A stretch of 64,000 nt of DNA from Porifericola rhodea (GCF_030506305.1 NZ_CP119421.1:3488501-3552500), one strand, 5' to 3'. Shown: positions 1-8,996, counted from the first letter of the stretch. The notes: generated from the sequence alone by a model not told the origin. Numbers and translations: made by a program.

Positions 1-2
1 AT

Positions 3-92
3 CTGAATAAAGAGATAAATATGTACCTGATGGTAAATTACTACAATCGACTAAACAGTCTGGATACAGATGTGGTTTCTATGAATCAGTAA
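3..92 (+). CDS. C-terminal end of an unidentified gene (partial)
   Basis: One plus-strand frame is open from the window edge to a TAA at 90-92, giving 29 residues that end in DTDVVSMNQ. The codons look like normal coding sequence. The stop lies directly against the end of the convergent queA gene, with no spacer, so the two transcripts must overlap. Nothing in the 29 residues identifies a family. The rest of the gene lies outside the window. Confidence 0.5.
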   Translation: MNKEINMYLMVNYYNRLNSLDTDVVSMNQ

Positions 93-1325
93 TTACTTCT
101 GTGGAAGTAAAAGAGACGAATCTCCATAACTCAGGAAGCGGTAGTTATTTTGTAGCGCGTGCTTGTAAATCCGCTTCCAATCCTCTCCCACTAAGGTAGC
201 AATCAGCAAAATAAGTGTGGACTTGGGCATATGAAAATTCGTTACCAGGCCCTCACAAACTCTGAACTTGTAGCCGGGAAAAATAAATATCTCTGTTTCG
301 CCTACCAACTGCTCTAACTGTCTGGCTTCCATATATCCAAGCACATTCTCCATAGAGGCTTTTAAGCTTAAACTTTTAGCAGCACCTTCTTCATAGGCTA
401 CCAGTTTAGGTACCCTAAAAGTAGCTTCCGGATTATTTTCCAGTAAAGATCCAAACCAATACAGACTTTCCAGAGTACGCATAGAAGTTGTGCCTACGGC
501 AATAACCGGCCCCTGAGGTGACAGCAGTTTCTCAACATGCTTACGGCCAATCACCATCTGTTCTGAGTGCATTGGGTGCTTTCGTACATCTTCCTCTTTG
601 ATAGGTTGAAAAGTACCCGCACTTACATGCAGAGTAAGGTAATCTAAACCCATACCTTTGTCGGCTAATTTTTGCAGCACTTCAGGCGTAAAATGTAGTC
701 CGGCAGTAGGCGCAGCTACCGCGCCCTCTTGTTTGGAGTATACCGTTTGGTAACGTGGTTTGTCTTCATCTGTAGCCTCTCTTTTAATGTAAGGAGGTAA
801 TGGAACCTTGCCTGCTGCCTCTACAATATCAACAAAGCTGACTTCAGGAGCATCCCACGTAAAGCGAACACTTGCCTGTTCTGTGTCCTCCAAATGAGCA
901 GACAAAACCACTTCTTGATGATACACCATAAGTGTCTTCTCAAGCACCAAACCACTTTTCCACTTCTTTTTATTTCCGATCATGCAATGCCAGCTACACG
1001 ATTTCTTGGCTAACATAGCCTCTCCGATTACACTACTGGGCAGAAGGGGGTTAAGAAGAAAAACTTCAATGATAGCCCCACTGCCCTGTGCGGTACTGGG
1101 CTTCTGAAAAAAAAGCCGGGCAGGAATGACTTTAGTCGCATTAAAAAACAGCTGACTATGTGCTGGTAGCAATTCAGGAAGCTCATGAAAAATCTTATCA
1201 TTAATTTTTCCACTTTGGTAATGCAAAAGCTTAGCACTATCTCGCTTCTCTAAGGGAAAGCGGGCGATGCGCTCTTCCGGTAAATGATAATTGTATGCTT
1301 CCAGTTGTATAGATTCCCTCGTCAT
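93..1325 (-). CDS. queA: S-adenosylmethionine:tRNA ribosyltransferase-isomerase
   Basis: QueA transfers and isomerises the ribosyl group of S-adenosylmethionine onto 7-aminomethyl-7-deazaguanine in tRNA, making epoxyqueuosine; it is cytoplasmic. The 410-residue product shows family signatures: NATKVIPARL near residue 65, the strongly conserved AAPTAGLHFTPE near 210, VGTTSMRTLES near 280, and EGLVTNFHMPKSTLILL near 365. It is longer than the roughly 350-residue E. coli enzyme; the extra sequence sits in the N-terminal half (around GSGAIIEVFLLNPLL). The ATG at 1325 is the natural start. It is transcribed divergently from the BNR-repeat gene across a 110-bp intergenic region that holds an inverted repeat. 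No other queuosine gene is nearby. Confidence 0.93.
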   Translation of the reverse strand: MTRESIQLEAYNYHLPEERIARFPLEKRDSAKLLHYQSGKINDKIFHELPELLPAHSQLFFNATKVIPARLFFQKPSTAQGSGAIIEVFLLNPLLPSSVIGEAMLAKKSCSWHCMIGNKKKWKSGLVLEKTLMVYHQEVVLSAHLEDTEQASVRFTWDAPEVSFVDIVEAAGKVPLPPYIKREATDEDKPRYQTVYSKQEGAVAAPTAGLHFTPEVLQKLADKGMGLDYLTLHVSAGTFQPIKEEDVRKHPMHSEQMVIGRKHVEKLLSPQGPVIAVGTTSMRTLESLYWFGSLLENNPEATFRVPKLVAYEEGAAKSLSLKASMENVLGYMEARQLEQLVGETEIFIFPGYKFRVCEGLVTNFHMPKSTLILLIATLVGEDWKRIYKHALQNNYRFLSYGDSSLLLPQK

Positions 1326-1377
1326 ATCTTTGTCTTTCAGCTCGCGAAAATACTAAAAATGACTAGATTAAGCAGTC

Positions 1378-1417
1378 TGCGCAATGGAATTAAAAGCTAA
1401 GGGTTTTAAATTGCGCA
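1378..1417. repeat. imperfect inverted repeat in a divergent promoter region
   Basis: TGCGCAAT (1378-1385) and TTAAAA (1390-1395) pair with TTTTAA (1404-1409) and ATTGCGCA (1410-1417), with GGAA left as a bulge. That is 14 paired bases between queA and the BNR-repeat gene, ending 18 nt before the ATG at 1436. It could be an operator or a hairpin in the 5' leader of the downstream gene. No T-run follows, so it is not a typical terminator. Confidence 0.4.
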
Positions 1418-1435
1418 TTACCTAATCTTATCCGT

Positions 1436-4400
1436 ATGAAATACTGCTACCTGTTAAGTTTATTGCTCTTAAGTTGGTTCGCTCCTGAGGCAATAGTGCT
1501 GGGGCAATCTCGTAAGAAAGCTATGGCAAAGGCTGAAGTGCCTGCCAAACTATTGGAGTCGCTTAATTATCGTATGGTAGGGCCCTTTAGAGGAGGACGC
1601 TGCACTGCTGTTACTGGTATACCTGACCAGCCAATGACCTTTTTTATGGGGACTACCGGAGGGGGGGTATGGAAAACTGAAGACGGAGGCGCACACTGGC
1701 AAAACATTACCGATGGCTTTATTCCGGTAGGCTCCATTGGAGCTGTAGAGGTGGCACCTTCTGACCATAATATTATCTATGTAGGTACAGGCTCAGCTTC
1801 TCCCAGAGGAAACGTATCTACCGGTAAAGGACTTTATAAGTCGCAGGATGGTGGTAATACCTGGCAACCTGCCGGGCTGGAAAAAACAGGACAAATAGGG
1901 AAAATACAGATTCATCCCAAAGATCCTGATCTTCTGTATGTTGCGGCATTAGGTAATGTGTTTGGGCCTACGCCTGAGCGTGGTGTTTTTCGCTCAGAAG
2001 ATGGAGGAGAAAGCTGGGAGAAGATACTTTTTATTAACGACAGTACCGGCGTTGTAGATATGGTTATGGACCCGAACAACCCTCGTGTTCTCTACGCTGG
2101 TGCCTGGCAAACCGAACGTAAGCCCTGGACTATTATAGATGGTGGCAAGGGCGGTGGCGTGTATAAGTCTACAGATGGAGGCGATAGCTGGGAAAGGCTG
2201 GAAGGCGGACTGCCTATAGGAGTAGTAGGTAGAGTAGGTATAGCTGTATCTCCGCTCAACTCTAAAAGAGTATGGGTAATTCAGGAAGCTTTAGAAGAAG
2301 ATAAAGGTGGGCTCTTTATGTCAGAAGATGGTGGAAAAAGCTGGGAAAGAATCAACCGCAAACATGAGTACCGTCAGCGTGCCTGGTATTACTCGAGAAT
2401 ATTTGCAGACCCGCAGCGTGAGCATACACTTTATCTCCTTAATACCGGCTTTTATAAATCTTTAAACGATGGAAGGAACTTTGAGAGAATAGAAGTACCG
2501 CATGGTGATAATCATGGCCTATGGCTAAACCCTAACAACTCTGCCGTGATGATTCAGAGTAATGACGGAGGCGCGAATGTAAGCTTTAATGGCGGTAAAA
2601 CATGGTCTACACAGTTTAATCAGCCTACTGCTGAGCTGTACAGAGTAGAAGTAGATAATCAGTTTCCCTACCGTATTTATGGTGCTCAGCAGGATAATAC
2701 TACAATCTCTGTACCCAGCCAGAGTGTAGGCAAACTGGACCCTATACAGGACTGGTTGAGTATAGGAGGGGGAGAAAGTGGACATATCGCCGTACATCCG
2801 GAAAACCCCGACATCATATATGCTGGTAATTATATAGGTATTATGACGCGCCTGGATAGGGGCAGAGGGCACATACGTAGTGTAGAAGTTTATCCGGATT
2901 TGAATGATGGAATTATTCCTTCACAGCTCAAATACCGCTTCCAGTGGAACGCGCCAATCATGATTTCTAAGCATAACCCAGACATTATTTACTATGCGTC
3001 TAATTTCGTACATAAGTCTACTGATGAAGGGCAGAGCTGGGAAGTAATCAGCCATGACCTAACCACTAATAATCAGAGCTACCTCTCAGAAATACCAGGG
3101 GGGCCGATACAGAACGATAATACCGGAGTAGAGTTATACTGTACAGTCTTTGCGCTGGAAGAGTCACCGTTGCAAGAGGGAGTACTCTGGGCAGGTAGTG
3201 ATGACGGATTAATTCATCTGTCTAAAGATGGTGGTAAGAAATGGATGAATGTGACTCCACCTAATATGCCGGTAGATGGCACCGTCAACAGTATTGATCT
3301 CTCTCACCATCAGGAGGGCAAGGCTATAGTGGCAGTATACAAATATCGCGACAACAATTTCCGTCCTTATATCTTTCAGACCAAGGATTATGGTCAAAGT
3401 TGGCAAACGCTTACGAACGGCATTCCGGAGGATCATTTTGTAAGAGTAGTCAGAGAAGATCCTGAAAAGGAAGGTCTTTTGTATGCAGGTACTGAATTTG
3501 GTATGTACATTTCGTTTAATAATGGGCAGCGCTGGCAACCTTTTCAGCTGAACTTACCCCATACGCCCATTACCGATCTAAAGGTGCATCAGCAGGATTT
3601 AATAGTATCCACACAGGGTAGATCATTCTGGGTGATGGATGATATTACCCCGCTACATGAAATGAGTCCTGAACTCGCAGACACAAAAATGCATCTTTAT
3701 CGTCCTGCTACTGCCTACCGTAGTCAACTGAAAGGTTACCGCGGAGATAATGTTCCTGAAAATAAAAAAGAAGGAGCGCCTATCCATTATTACCTTCAGG
3801 AAAAGGCAGATAGCCTTAGCCTGGAAATTCTGGACGAAAGTGGCAAGGTAGTGCAGCGATTCAATAATAGAGAGCATACCGCTCTGCTATCAGATCGTGC
3901 TGGAGCTCAGTGTTTCGTCTGGGACCTCAAATACCCGAAGCCGGAATTGGTTGAGGATGCGGTAATGTCATTAAGCTATACTGGTGGGCCCAAAGCTCCT
4001 CCAGGAACTTATACAGTAAGGCTGGAAGCAGATGGAGCCGTGGCAGAACAAAATTTTAACGTACAGAAAGATCCACGATGGCTAAGTACAGATGCAGACC
4101 TGCTGGCTCAGTTTGATTTGTCTGTGGCTGTGCGCGACACATTAAGCTCAGTACACAAACTGATCAGCAACATCCGCAGCCTCAGGAAGCAGGCAAGCTT
4201 TATTACTGAACAAAGCCAGAAAACCACTTATGGAAGTGCGCTACAAAAGCCCTGTCATGTGTTGGTAGATGAACTGAATAAGCTGGAAGAGCAATTGATA
4301 CAAACACGTAACGAAAGCTCTCAAGATCCTATCAACTATCCGGTAAAGCTAGACAACCAATTTGCTTATCTGTATTCGGTAGTTCACGCTCAGGATGCCA

Positions 4401-4561
4401 GACCTACAGCGTCCTGCTACCAGCGTTTTGGCGATCTGCAAAAAGAGCTTGCCGTTCATCGGCAGACCTATCAGCGAATTTTAAATAACGAACTTAAAGC
4501 TTTTGAGAAAGTAATGGAGCAAGAGGGGGTGCCCCATCTGTTAATTTCTACGACCCGATAA
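1436..4561 (+). CDS. secreted BNR/sortilin-type beta-propeller protein (glycosyl hydrolase-like)
   Basis: A 1041-residue exported protein. The first 24 residues form a signal peptide (hydrophobic LLSLLLLSWFAPEAIVLG then Q). At least eight BNR/Asp-box copies of the form S/T-x-D-x-G-x-x-W follow: EDGGAHW near 82, QDGGNTW near 138, EDGGESW near 190, TDGGDSW near 247, EDGGKSW near 299, DEGQSW near 525, KDGGKKW near 600, KDYGQSW near 657. They indicate two stacked beta-propellers, as in VPS10/sortilin-type and xyloglucanase-like proteins. The last 300 residues are a separate region with a beta-sandwich-like part (PPGTYTVRLEADG) and a helical tail. The family is common in Bacteroidota and often annotated as glycosyl hydrolase, but no catalytic residues can be assigned here, so the substrate is unknown. 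A hairpin terminator follows. Confidence 0.85.
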   Translation: MKYCYLLSLLLLSWFAPEAIVLGQSRKKAMAKAEVPAKLLESLNYRMVGPFRGGRCTAVTGIPDQPMTFFMGTTGGGVWKTEDGGAHWQNITDGFIPVGSIGAVEVAPSDHNIIYVGTGSASPRGNVSTGKGLYKSQDGGNTWQPAGLEKTGQIGKIQIHPKDPDLLYVAALGNVFGPTPERGVFRSEDGGESWEKILFINDSTGVVDMVMDPNNPRVLYAGAWQTERKPWTIIDGGKGGGVYKSTDGGDSWERLEGGLPIGVVGRVGIAVSPLNSKRVWVIQEALEEDKGGLFMSEDGGKSWERINRKHEYRQRAWYYSRIFADPQREHTLYLLNTGFYKSLNDGRNFERIEVPHGDNHGLWLNPNNSAVMIQSNDGGANVSFNGGKTWSTQFNQPTAELYRVEVDNQFPYRIYGAQQDNTTISVPSQSVGKLDPIQDWLSIGGGESGHIAVHPENPDIIYAGNYIGIMTRLDRGRGHIRSVEVYPDLNDGIIPSQLKYRFQWNAPIMISKHNPDIIYYASNFVHKSTDEGQSWEVISHDLTTNNQSYLSEIPGGPIQNDNTGVELYCTVFALEESPLQEGVLWAGSDDGLIHLSKDGGKKWMNVTPPNMPVDGTVNSIDLSHHQEGKAIVAVYKYRDNNFRPYIFQTKDYGQSWQTLTNGIPEDHFVRVVREDPEKEGLLYAGTEFGMYISFNNGQRWQPFQLNLPHTPITDLKVHQQDLIVSTQGRSFWVMDDITPLHEMSPELADTKMHLYRPATAYRSQLKGYRGDNVPENKKEGAPIHYYLQEKADSLSLEILDESGKVVQRFNNREHTALLSDRAGAQCFVWDLKYPKPELVEDAVMSLSYTGGPKAPPGTYTVRLEADGAVAEQNFNVQKDPRWLSTDADLLAQFDLSVAVRDTLSSVHKLISNIRSLRKQASFITEQSQKTTYGSALQKPCHVLVDELNKLEEQLIQTRNESSQDPINYPVKLDNQFAYLYSVVHAQDARPTASCYQRFGDLQKELAVHRQTYQRILNNELKAFEKVMEQEGVPHLLISTTR

Positions 4562-4569
4562 AAACAAAA

Positions 4570-4600
4570 GGCAATTTTCCAGAACATTCGGAAAATTGCC
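4570..4600 (+). terminator. hairpin after the BNR-repeat gene
   Basis: Perfect 11-bp inverted repeat GGCAATTTTCC / GGAAAATTGCC with a 9-nt loop, starting 9 nt after the stop codon at 4561. The tail (TAAAATTCG) is only weakly T-rich, so it may terminate or simply protect the 3' end. It could also act on the small minus-strand gene ending at 4634. Confidence 0.65.
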
Positions 4601-4633
4601 TAAAATTCGCTAGATTTTACTTTAAGAAGGGTA

Positions 4634-4810
4634 TTAACGGCGAAAAGCCGTAAGGTGGCGGTTAAATAGTCGGCGGAATTTGCCAGATTTTAGCTGCGAA
4701 AATGGAGTTACATCTCTTTTTACATCTACTGTTTTTGAAGGAGAGGTAGCGATATAAGCACCTTCTACATCTAGAAATAAATTTGGGTTAATGTTGATAA
4801 CAGTTGTCAT
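4634..4810 (-). CDS. candidate 58-residue small basic protein, function unknown
   Basis: ATG at 4810 and TAA at 4634-4636 enclose 58 codons with codon use like neighbouring genes. The product begins MTTVININPNLFLDVEGAY and ends in a strongly basic tail (about residues 41-58, rich in K, R and H, finishing TAFRR). There is no signal peptide, membrane segment or cysteine. The gene sits alone in a 527-bp interval, flanked by hairpins at 4570-4600 and 4892-4928, which fits an independent short transcript. The acidic/neutral N-terminal half and basic C-terminal half could be a small nucleic-acid or ribosome-binding protein or a leader-type peptide. That is a guess; I do not recognise the family. 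Confidence 0.5.
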   Translation of the reverse strand: MTTVININPNLFLDVEGAYIATSPSKTVDVKRDVTPFSQLKSGKFRRLFNRHLTAFRR

Positions 4811-4891
4811 GGCTATTCAAATTTTGGGTTAATACTGTTTTAAAAATTAATGTTGTCTACAGTACTAAAGCCAACTGCCGTGCCAACTACC

Positions 4892-4928
4892 AAAATCCCT
4901 CTAAATCGCATTTTTAGAGGGATTTTTT
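4892..4928. terminator. strong intrinsic terminator hairpin
   Basis: AAAATCCCTCTAAA (4892-4905) pairs perfectly with TTTAGAGGGATTTT (4913-4926), followed by further T on the plus strand. It can work in both directions. On the minus strand it most likely ends the helicase transcript whose stop is at 5089 and separates it from the small gene starting at 4810. Confidence 0.75.
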
Positions 4929-5088
4929 GTTTATGAGCTGTTCGCTATCGTACACTTGATGTGCAGTGTTGAACAGGTATCCTACTCAGAATGACAGCAT
5001 TACAAATGGCAGCAGAGTGTAGCTCCTGAATGAATGAAGGCTATCTCCTGACAATGGAACAAAGGGGTATCTTGACTGTATTCAAAAA

Positions 5089-7020
5089 TTAATATATTAG
5101 CTCAAATGCACTTTGGTAAGCTTCTATGCTTTGTATATAATCCAGTATGCTGCTGTAGAAAGAATGATTGCCTAATGTGGAGCTATCGCCCATCATCACC
5201 AATCGCATCCTGGCTCTGGTCATGGCTACATTCATCCGGCGTTCATCGGCCAGAAAACCAATCTCTCCCTTATCATTAGAACGCACCAGGCTTATGTAGA
5301 TGATATCTCTCTCTCTACCCTGAAAAGCATCAACGGTATCTATGCTTATCTGCTCTCGTATTTCTTTGAGTATTTCAAAGTTTTCAAACAGCTCATGCAG
5401 CACTTTGGTCTGGGCGCGGTAAGGAGCAATTACCCCAATCGTTAGCTGCTCTTTTATAATTTTTTCTACACCCAACTGCTCTGCCAGCTCAGATAAATGC
5501 TTAAGCAAAAGCTGTCCTTCTTCTTCGTTATAAGTACTGAGACTTTCAGGGTCTACTTTTTCAGTGAAGCCACAGCCGGCAGTGTCAATAAAAGTGACCG
5601 GAGTCAGGTCGGGCAGTAGCAGGCGTTCTTTTACATGGTCAGCAGCATGAAGGTCTCCTTTATAAAAATAGTCTGCCGAGAAGTTCATAATGTGTTGGTG
5701 CATGCGGTACTGTGTCTTAAGCATAATATCTACCGGCTTGCCCATAGCCTGCTGTCTTTTCACGCACTTTTCCATAAGAGTTTCTCCAAGACCCTGTTTA
5801 GCAGCTTCATAAGATTTTACAGTTGGTGGTAGCTGAAAGTGGTCACCGGCAAAAATTACTCGTTCTGCCTTAAGTATCGGAATCCAACTGGCAGCCTCCA
5901 GAGCCTGTGCGGCTTCATCAATAAATACTGTACGAAACCGCATTCCTTTAATCAGTTGGGCAGAAGCACCTACCAGGGTAGAGGTTACAACATCTGTTTT
6001 AGTCAAAATATCGGCCACAATATAGTGTTCCAGCTGCTCGGCTTCTTCTTTGGCACGCGATGCTTCTCTTAACAGATGCTGTCTTTGTTCACGTTCAGCA
6101 CGTCCATATTTGCGTTTGTATTTAAAGCCCAGCGAACGGTAGTCTTCAGCCTGTTTTCTTATTTTTTTTAGCTCTTTATAATAGCTGTGCTTAGCAATCT
6201 GAGCATCAATAGTTCGGTTAAGGTTACTATCGGTGACCCTGGCAGGGTGCCCCAGACGAACGACACTTAGCCCTTCTTCAGAAAGTTTTTCTGTCAGCAG
6301 ATCTACTGCCGCATTACTCGGAGCACAAACCAGTACTCTTTCTTCTTCTTGCACAGTTTGTATAATGGCCTGTACCATTGTGGTAGTCTTGCCCGTGCCA
6401 GGAGGGCCGTGTATGACAGCTACATCTCTGGCTGCCGCTACTTTTTGCAGGGCTTCGTTCTGGCTATCATTTAGTTTGGAAACAGGCTTTGCATCGGCTT
6501 CTCCAAAGCTTGCAGTATCTTTACCCAATAGCACTTCTCTTAATGCTAAAAGCCGGTCATTTTTGGCTTCTATCACTCTTTTAATAGCTTTATTCATCTC
6601 ACGATAAGCCATTTCATCAAACAGCAGATCTACTCCCAGGTTAGCGTAGTTTACCCAGTCAGGCAGTTCATTTGCGTTCAGAGTGATGGTCATTTGGTTA
6701 TTGCGCGCGTCATTGACAACGCCGGATACGCTGGGTTGCTGCTTTTTATCATTAGTATTGGCAAACAGGCTTACAATTTTGCCTGACTGAAAAACGTGCG
6801 ACTGGTTAATTTCGGTAGTACGGTTAATTTTTATGATGAGCTTTTCACCCATGCTGTAGCGCTGACTAGTCAGTGTAACGGGATACCAGCAAAGCCCTTC
6901 TTTTTTGCGCTGCTCCAGCGAGGCGTTCAGTACTTTTTGACGATAATACTCCAGATCAGCTTCTTTCTCTAACTTCAGCAGATCGTATACTTTATTGAGT
7001 TCTTCAGTAGATTTTGCCAT
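5089..7020 (-). CDS. superfamily 1 DNA/RNA helicase (IGHMBP2/SMUBP2-like, AAA_11/AAA_12)
   Basis: An ATP-dependent helicase of the UPF1-like SF1 group, about 643 residues. Motifs in order: an N-terminal beta-barrel region; Walker A GPPGTGKTTT near residue 207; CAPSNAAVDLL (motif Ia); VFIDEAAQA (Walker B/II); GDHFQLPPTV (III); TQYRMH (IV); IGVIAPYRAQ (V region); VDAFQGRERDIIYISLVRSN; NVAMTRARMRL (VI). The frame extends up to a TTG at 7041, but the ATG at 7020 (MAKSTEELN) is the sensible start. A coiled, charged segment between motifs Ia and II (near residues 280-325) is typical of this subfamily. It stands alone. The bacterial role is probably nucleic-acid unwinding in repair or translation stress; the substrate is not shown by the sequence. 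Confidence 0.9.
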   Translation of the reverse strand: MAKSTEELNKVYDLLKLEKEADLEYYRQKVLNASLEQRKKEGLCWYPVTLTSQRYSMGEKLIIKINRTTEINQSHVFQSGKIVSLFANTNDKKQQPSVSGVVNDARNNQMTITLNANELPDWVNYANLGVDLLFDEMAYREMNKAIKRVIEAKNDRLLALREVLLGKDTASFGEADAKPVSKLNDSQNEALQKVAAARDVAVIHGPPGTGKTTTMVQAIIQTVQEEERVLVCAPSNAAVDLLTEKLSEEGLSVVRLGHPARVTDSNLNRTIDAQIAKHSYYKELKKIRKQAEDYRSLGFKYKRKYGRAEREQRQHLLREASRAKEEAEQLEHYIVADILTKTDVVTSTLVGASAQLIKGMRFRTVFIDEAAQALEAASWIPILKAERVIFAGDHFQLPPTVKSYEAAKQGLGETLMEKCVKRQQAMGKPVDIMLKTQYRMHQHIMNFSADYFYKGDLHAADHVKERLLLPDLTPVTFIDTAGCGFTEKVDPESLSTYNEEEGQLLLKHLSELAEQLGVEKIIKEQLTIGVIAPYRAQTKVLHELFENFEILKEIREQISIDTVDAFQGRERDIIYISLVRSNDKGEIGFLADERRMNVAMTRARMRLVMMGDSSTLGNHSFYSSILDYIQSIEAYQSAFELIY

Positions 7021-7184
7021 AAGCCTGCAAAGATAAGGCAAAAGCTGACCAATTGTAGACTGCCTTGCCCGGGAATTATTATGAGTGTGTATGTTGCTTT
7101 ATGATCAATGTAGAAAATAAACACAAGATATGGCTTAGTGTTACAGTCAAGTTTTTTAGCTGATAGGGGGGATGTACAGTAAAA

Positions 7185-7213
7185 GCACCTTTCCAGTCAG
7201 AATAGAAAGGTGC
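7185..7213 (-). terminator. intrinsic terminator of the SnoaL-like gene
   Basis: GCACCTTTC (7185-7193) pairs perfectly with GAAAGGTGC (7205-7213) over an 11-nt loop; on the minus strand the stem is followed by TTTT. It lies 29 nt after the stop of the minus-strand gene at 7242-7673. Confidence 0.7.
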
Positions 7214-7241
7214 GGTAAACAAACGAAATTTATCTGAGAAC

Positions 7242-7673
7242 TTAGTGAGCTACTTGCGGTTTTACATTCCAGACTTGCTTATGAATCTTCCACTGGCCCA
7301 GTACTTTATGAAAAAGCCACATAACACGAAAGGGGTACGTATGAGCAGCTGAACCATCTTTTGGAGTAAGGGTAGCAGTAGAAAGCCCAATTGCATAAGC
7401 ATCTTCACCCGTATCTAGTACTTTGAGCTCTTCAATACTTAGTACCGGCTCAATACGGAATTTCTCTGTTATCATGTTGTAGAACTTTTCTATCTCTTTT
7501 GGGCTATGGCATGCGGGACCATCATAGGGGAGATAAGTAACATCAGATGTGTAGAGTGCAGAATAGTTTTTAGCTTGCCCTGAACGAACAGCATAAGGGT
7601 ACTTTTCAGTGATCAGGCTTCTGATTTTCTGTTCATCAATTTCTCTATCAACAGGATTTTTTAAATTTTCCAT
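7242..7673 (-). CDS. SnoaL/NTF2-like (DUF4440-type) small protein
   Basis: A 143-residue cytoplasmic protein without signal peptide. The pattern fits the NTF2-like/SnoaL fold: an N-terminal helical part with a Y-A-x-x-x-G-Q-A-K-x-Y-S-A-L-Y segment, VTYLPYDGPACHSPKEIEKFY in the middle, and the C-terminal strands FRVMWLFHKVLGQWKIHKQVW. Proteins of this type bind small ligands or act as isomerases or accessory domains; no catalytic residue can be assigned. It is monocistronic, with its own terminator. Upstream, 7674-8023 holds a candidate 48-codon ORF on the other strand and otherwise nothing clear. Confidence 0.75.
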   Translation of the reverse strand: MENLKNPVDREIDEQKIRSLITEKYPYAVRSGQAKNYSALYTSDVTYLPYDGPACHSPKEIEKFYNMITEKFRIEPVLSIEELKVLDTGEDAYAIGLSTATLTPKDGSAAHTYPFRVMWLFHKVLGQWKIHKQVWNVKPQVAH

Positions 7674-7797
7674 AGTGTTGAAATTTAGGTGTGATGGATA
7701 GGAAGGAATAAAAATAATTTACCAAAATTTGGCTAAACAAACAAGGTTAAATATTTAGTGTAAATATTTGTAAATCAGTTGTTTGAAATTAAATGCT

Positions 7798-7944
7798 ATG
7801 AGCTTTCAAGATGCTTGCTTAGCCTCTTTATGTCTGCAAACAGCTACCAGCAAACTGATAGATGAAAAAGCATTATCGCTTAAGGCGGCAATTAAATTGT
7901 TAAGTCCATTTAATATTACACCTTCTCTTCCTTCGTTTGAATAA
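7798..7944 (+). CDS. candidate 48-residue small ORF, function unknown
   Basis: ATG at 7798 and TAA at 7942-7944 enclose 48 codons (start MSFQDACLASLCLQ, end ITPSLPSFE), with two cysteines and a possible amphipathic helix (SKLIDEKALSLKAAIKLL). It occupies the otherwise empty 340-bp gap before the patatin gene, in the same direction, ending 80 nt before that gene's start. No ribosome-binding site or homology is recognised. It may be a real small protein, or chance in AT-rich sequence. Confidence 0.3.
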   Translation: MSFQDACLASLCLQTATSKLIDEKALSLKAAIKLLSPFNITPSLPSFE

Positions 7945-8023
7945 AGGGCTAAATGGCCTATTTTACAAAGTATTGTCAACTACTTGACGATGCCGCTTGA
8001 TCACTCAAAACATGTGTCCGTTT

Positions 8024-8917
8024 ATGTCAGAAACAGCTCAAAGATCTATATCATTAGTACTAGGTAGTGGAGGTGCCAGAGGGCTGGCCCATATTGGGGT
8101 TATTCATTGGTTAGAAGAAAACGACTTTAAAATAGATTCTATTTCCGGTTGTTCTATGGGAGCACTGGTAGGTGGGATATACGCCGCAGGCAAACTGGAT
8201 GCTTTTGAAAAATGGGTACGAACGGTTAATAAGTTCGGTATCATCTCCATGCTGGATATTGCCTGGGGTATGAGCGGCCTGATCCGGGGAGAGAAAATTA
8301 TTAATACTTTGGTCAAATTGGTCGGTGATCAAAAAATTGAGGAATTGCCCATTAACTATACAGCAGTAGCAGCAGATATCAGAGGTGAAAAAGAAGTCTG
8401 GATACGTAGTGGAAGCCTTTTTGATGCCATACGTGCTTCTATTTCCATTCCCCTCTTTTTTACACCTTTTCGTTATAATGGCGTAGACCTGATAGATGGT
8501 GGAGTGCTTAACCCAGTGCCTATTGCCCCAACTTTCGGTGACCATACAGAGATGATAATAGCAGTAAATGTAGGTAGTGCTATGGATACCAAAGAAGAAC
8601 TGAAAGATGTGCATCCGGAATCGGTAGAAGAGCCGGTATCATTTTTTGATAAGCTCACCCGTTTTTTTGATAGTTCGCAGCAAAATGAAGCCAAAAGCAG
8701 ACAAAGAGAGTGGGGAGCATACGACATTACCACACAAGCTTTTGATGCTATGCAAAGTACCATTGCCCGGCAAAAGCTTGCTGCCTATCCCCCAGACCAT
8801 ATTATTGAAATCTCTCGTCATGCCTGTGGTACTTTAGAGTTTGACCGCGCCTCAGAAATGATAGACCTGGGCTACAGCAAGGCTGAAGAGTTTCTGGCTC
8901 CCAAACTAAAAAGGTAA
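8024..8917 (+). CDS. patatin-like phospholipase family protein
   Basis: A serine acyl hydrolase of the patatin/RssA type, about 297 residues and probably cytoplasmic or peripheral, since there is no signal peptide. The oxyanion-hole motif GSGGARGLAHIG is near residue 15, the nucleophile elbow GCSMGALVGG (GxSxG) near 45, and the catalytic Asp motif DGGVLNPVP near 165; this is the Ser-Asp dyad expected for the family. Likely activity is release of fatty acids from phospholipids. The frame reaches a TTG at 7997 and an ATG at 8012, but the ATG at 8024 (MSETAQRS) leaves the normal short lead-in to the glycine-rich motif. The insert near residues 195-255 (KLTRFFDSSQQNEAKSRQ) is subfamily-specific. 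Confidence 0.88.
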   Translation: MSETAQRSISLVLGSGGARGLAHIGVIHWLEENDFKIDSISGCSMGALVGGIYAAGKLDAFEKWVRTVNKFGIISMLDIAWGMSGLIRGEKIINTLVKLVGDQKIEELPINYTAVAADIRGEKEVWIRSGSLFDAIRASISIPLFFTPFRYNGVDLIDGGVLNPVPIAPTFGDHTEMIIAVNVGSAMDTKEELKDVHPESVEEPVSFFDKLTRFFDSSQQNEAKSRQREWGAYDITTQAFDAMQSTIARQKLAAYPPDHIIEISRHACGTLEFDRASEMIDLGYSKAEEFLAPKLKR

Positions 8918-8996
8918 AGCCCAAATTCAGCAAGTTTCGGGTGGTCAGCCAAACCTGCTGCTGTTACCTTTGGTACACAAACTTAAGCTAAACACA

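Noticed and set aside
6233-6607. Plus-strand frame opposite the helicase Walker A region
   Set aside because: A Ser/Leu-rich shadow of the conserved ATP-binding region, without family pattern.
8111-8614. Minus-strand frame inside the patatin gene
   Set aside because: Antisense of the region holding the GxSxG and Asp motifs; composition is that of a shadow frame.
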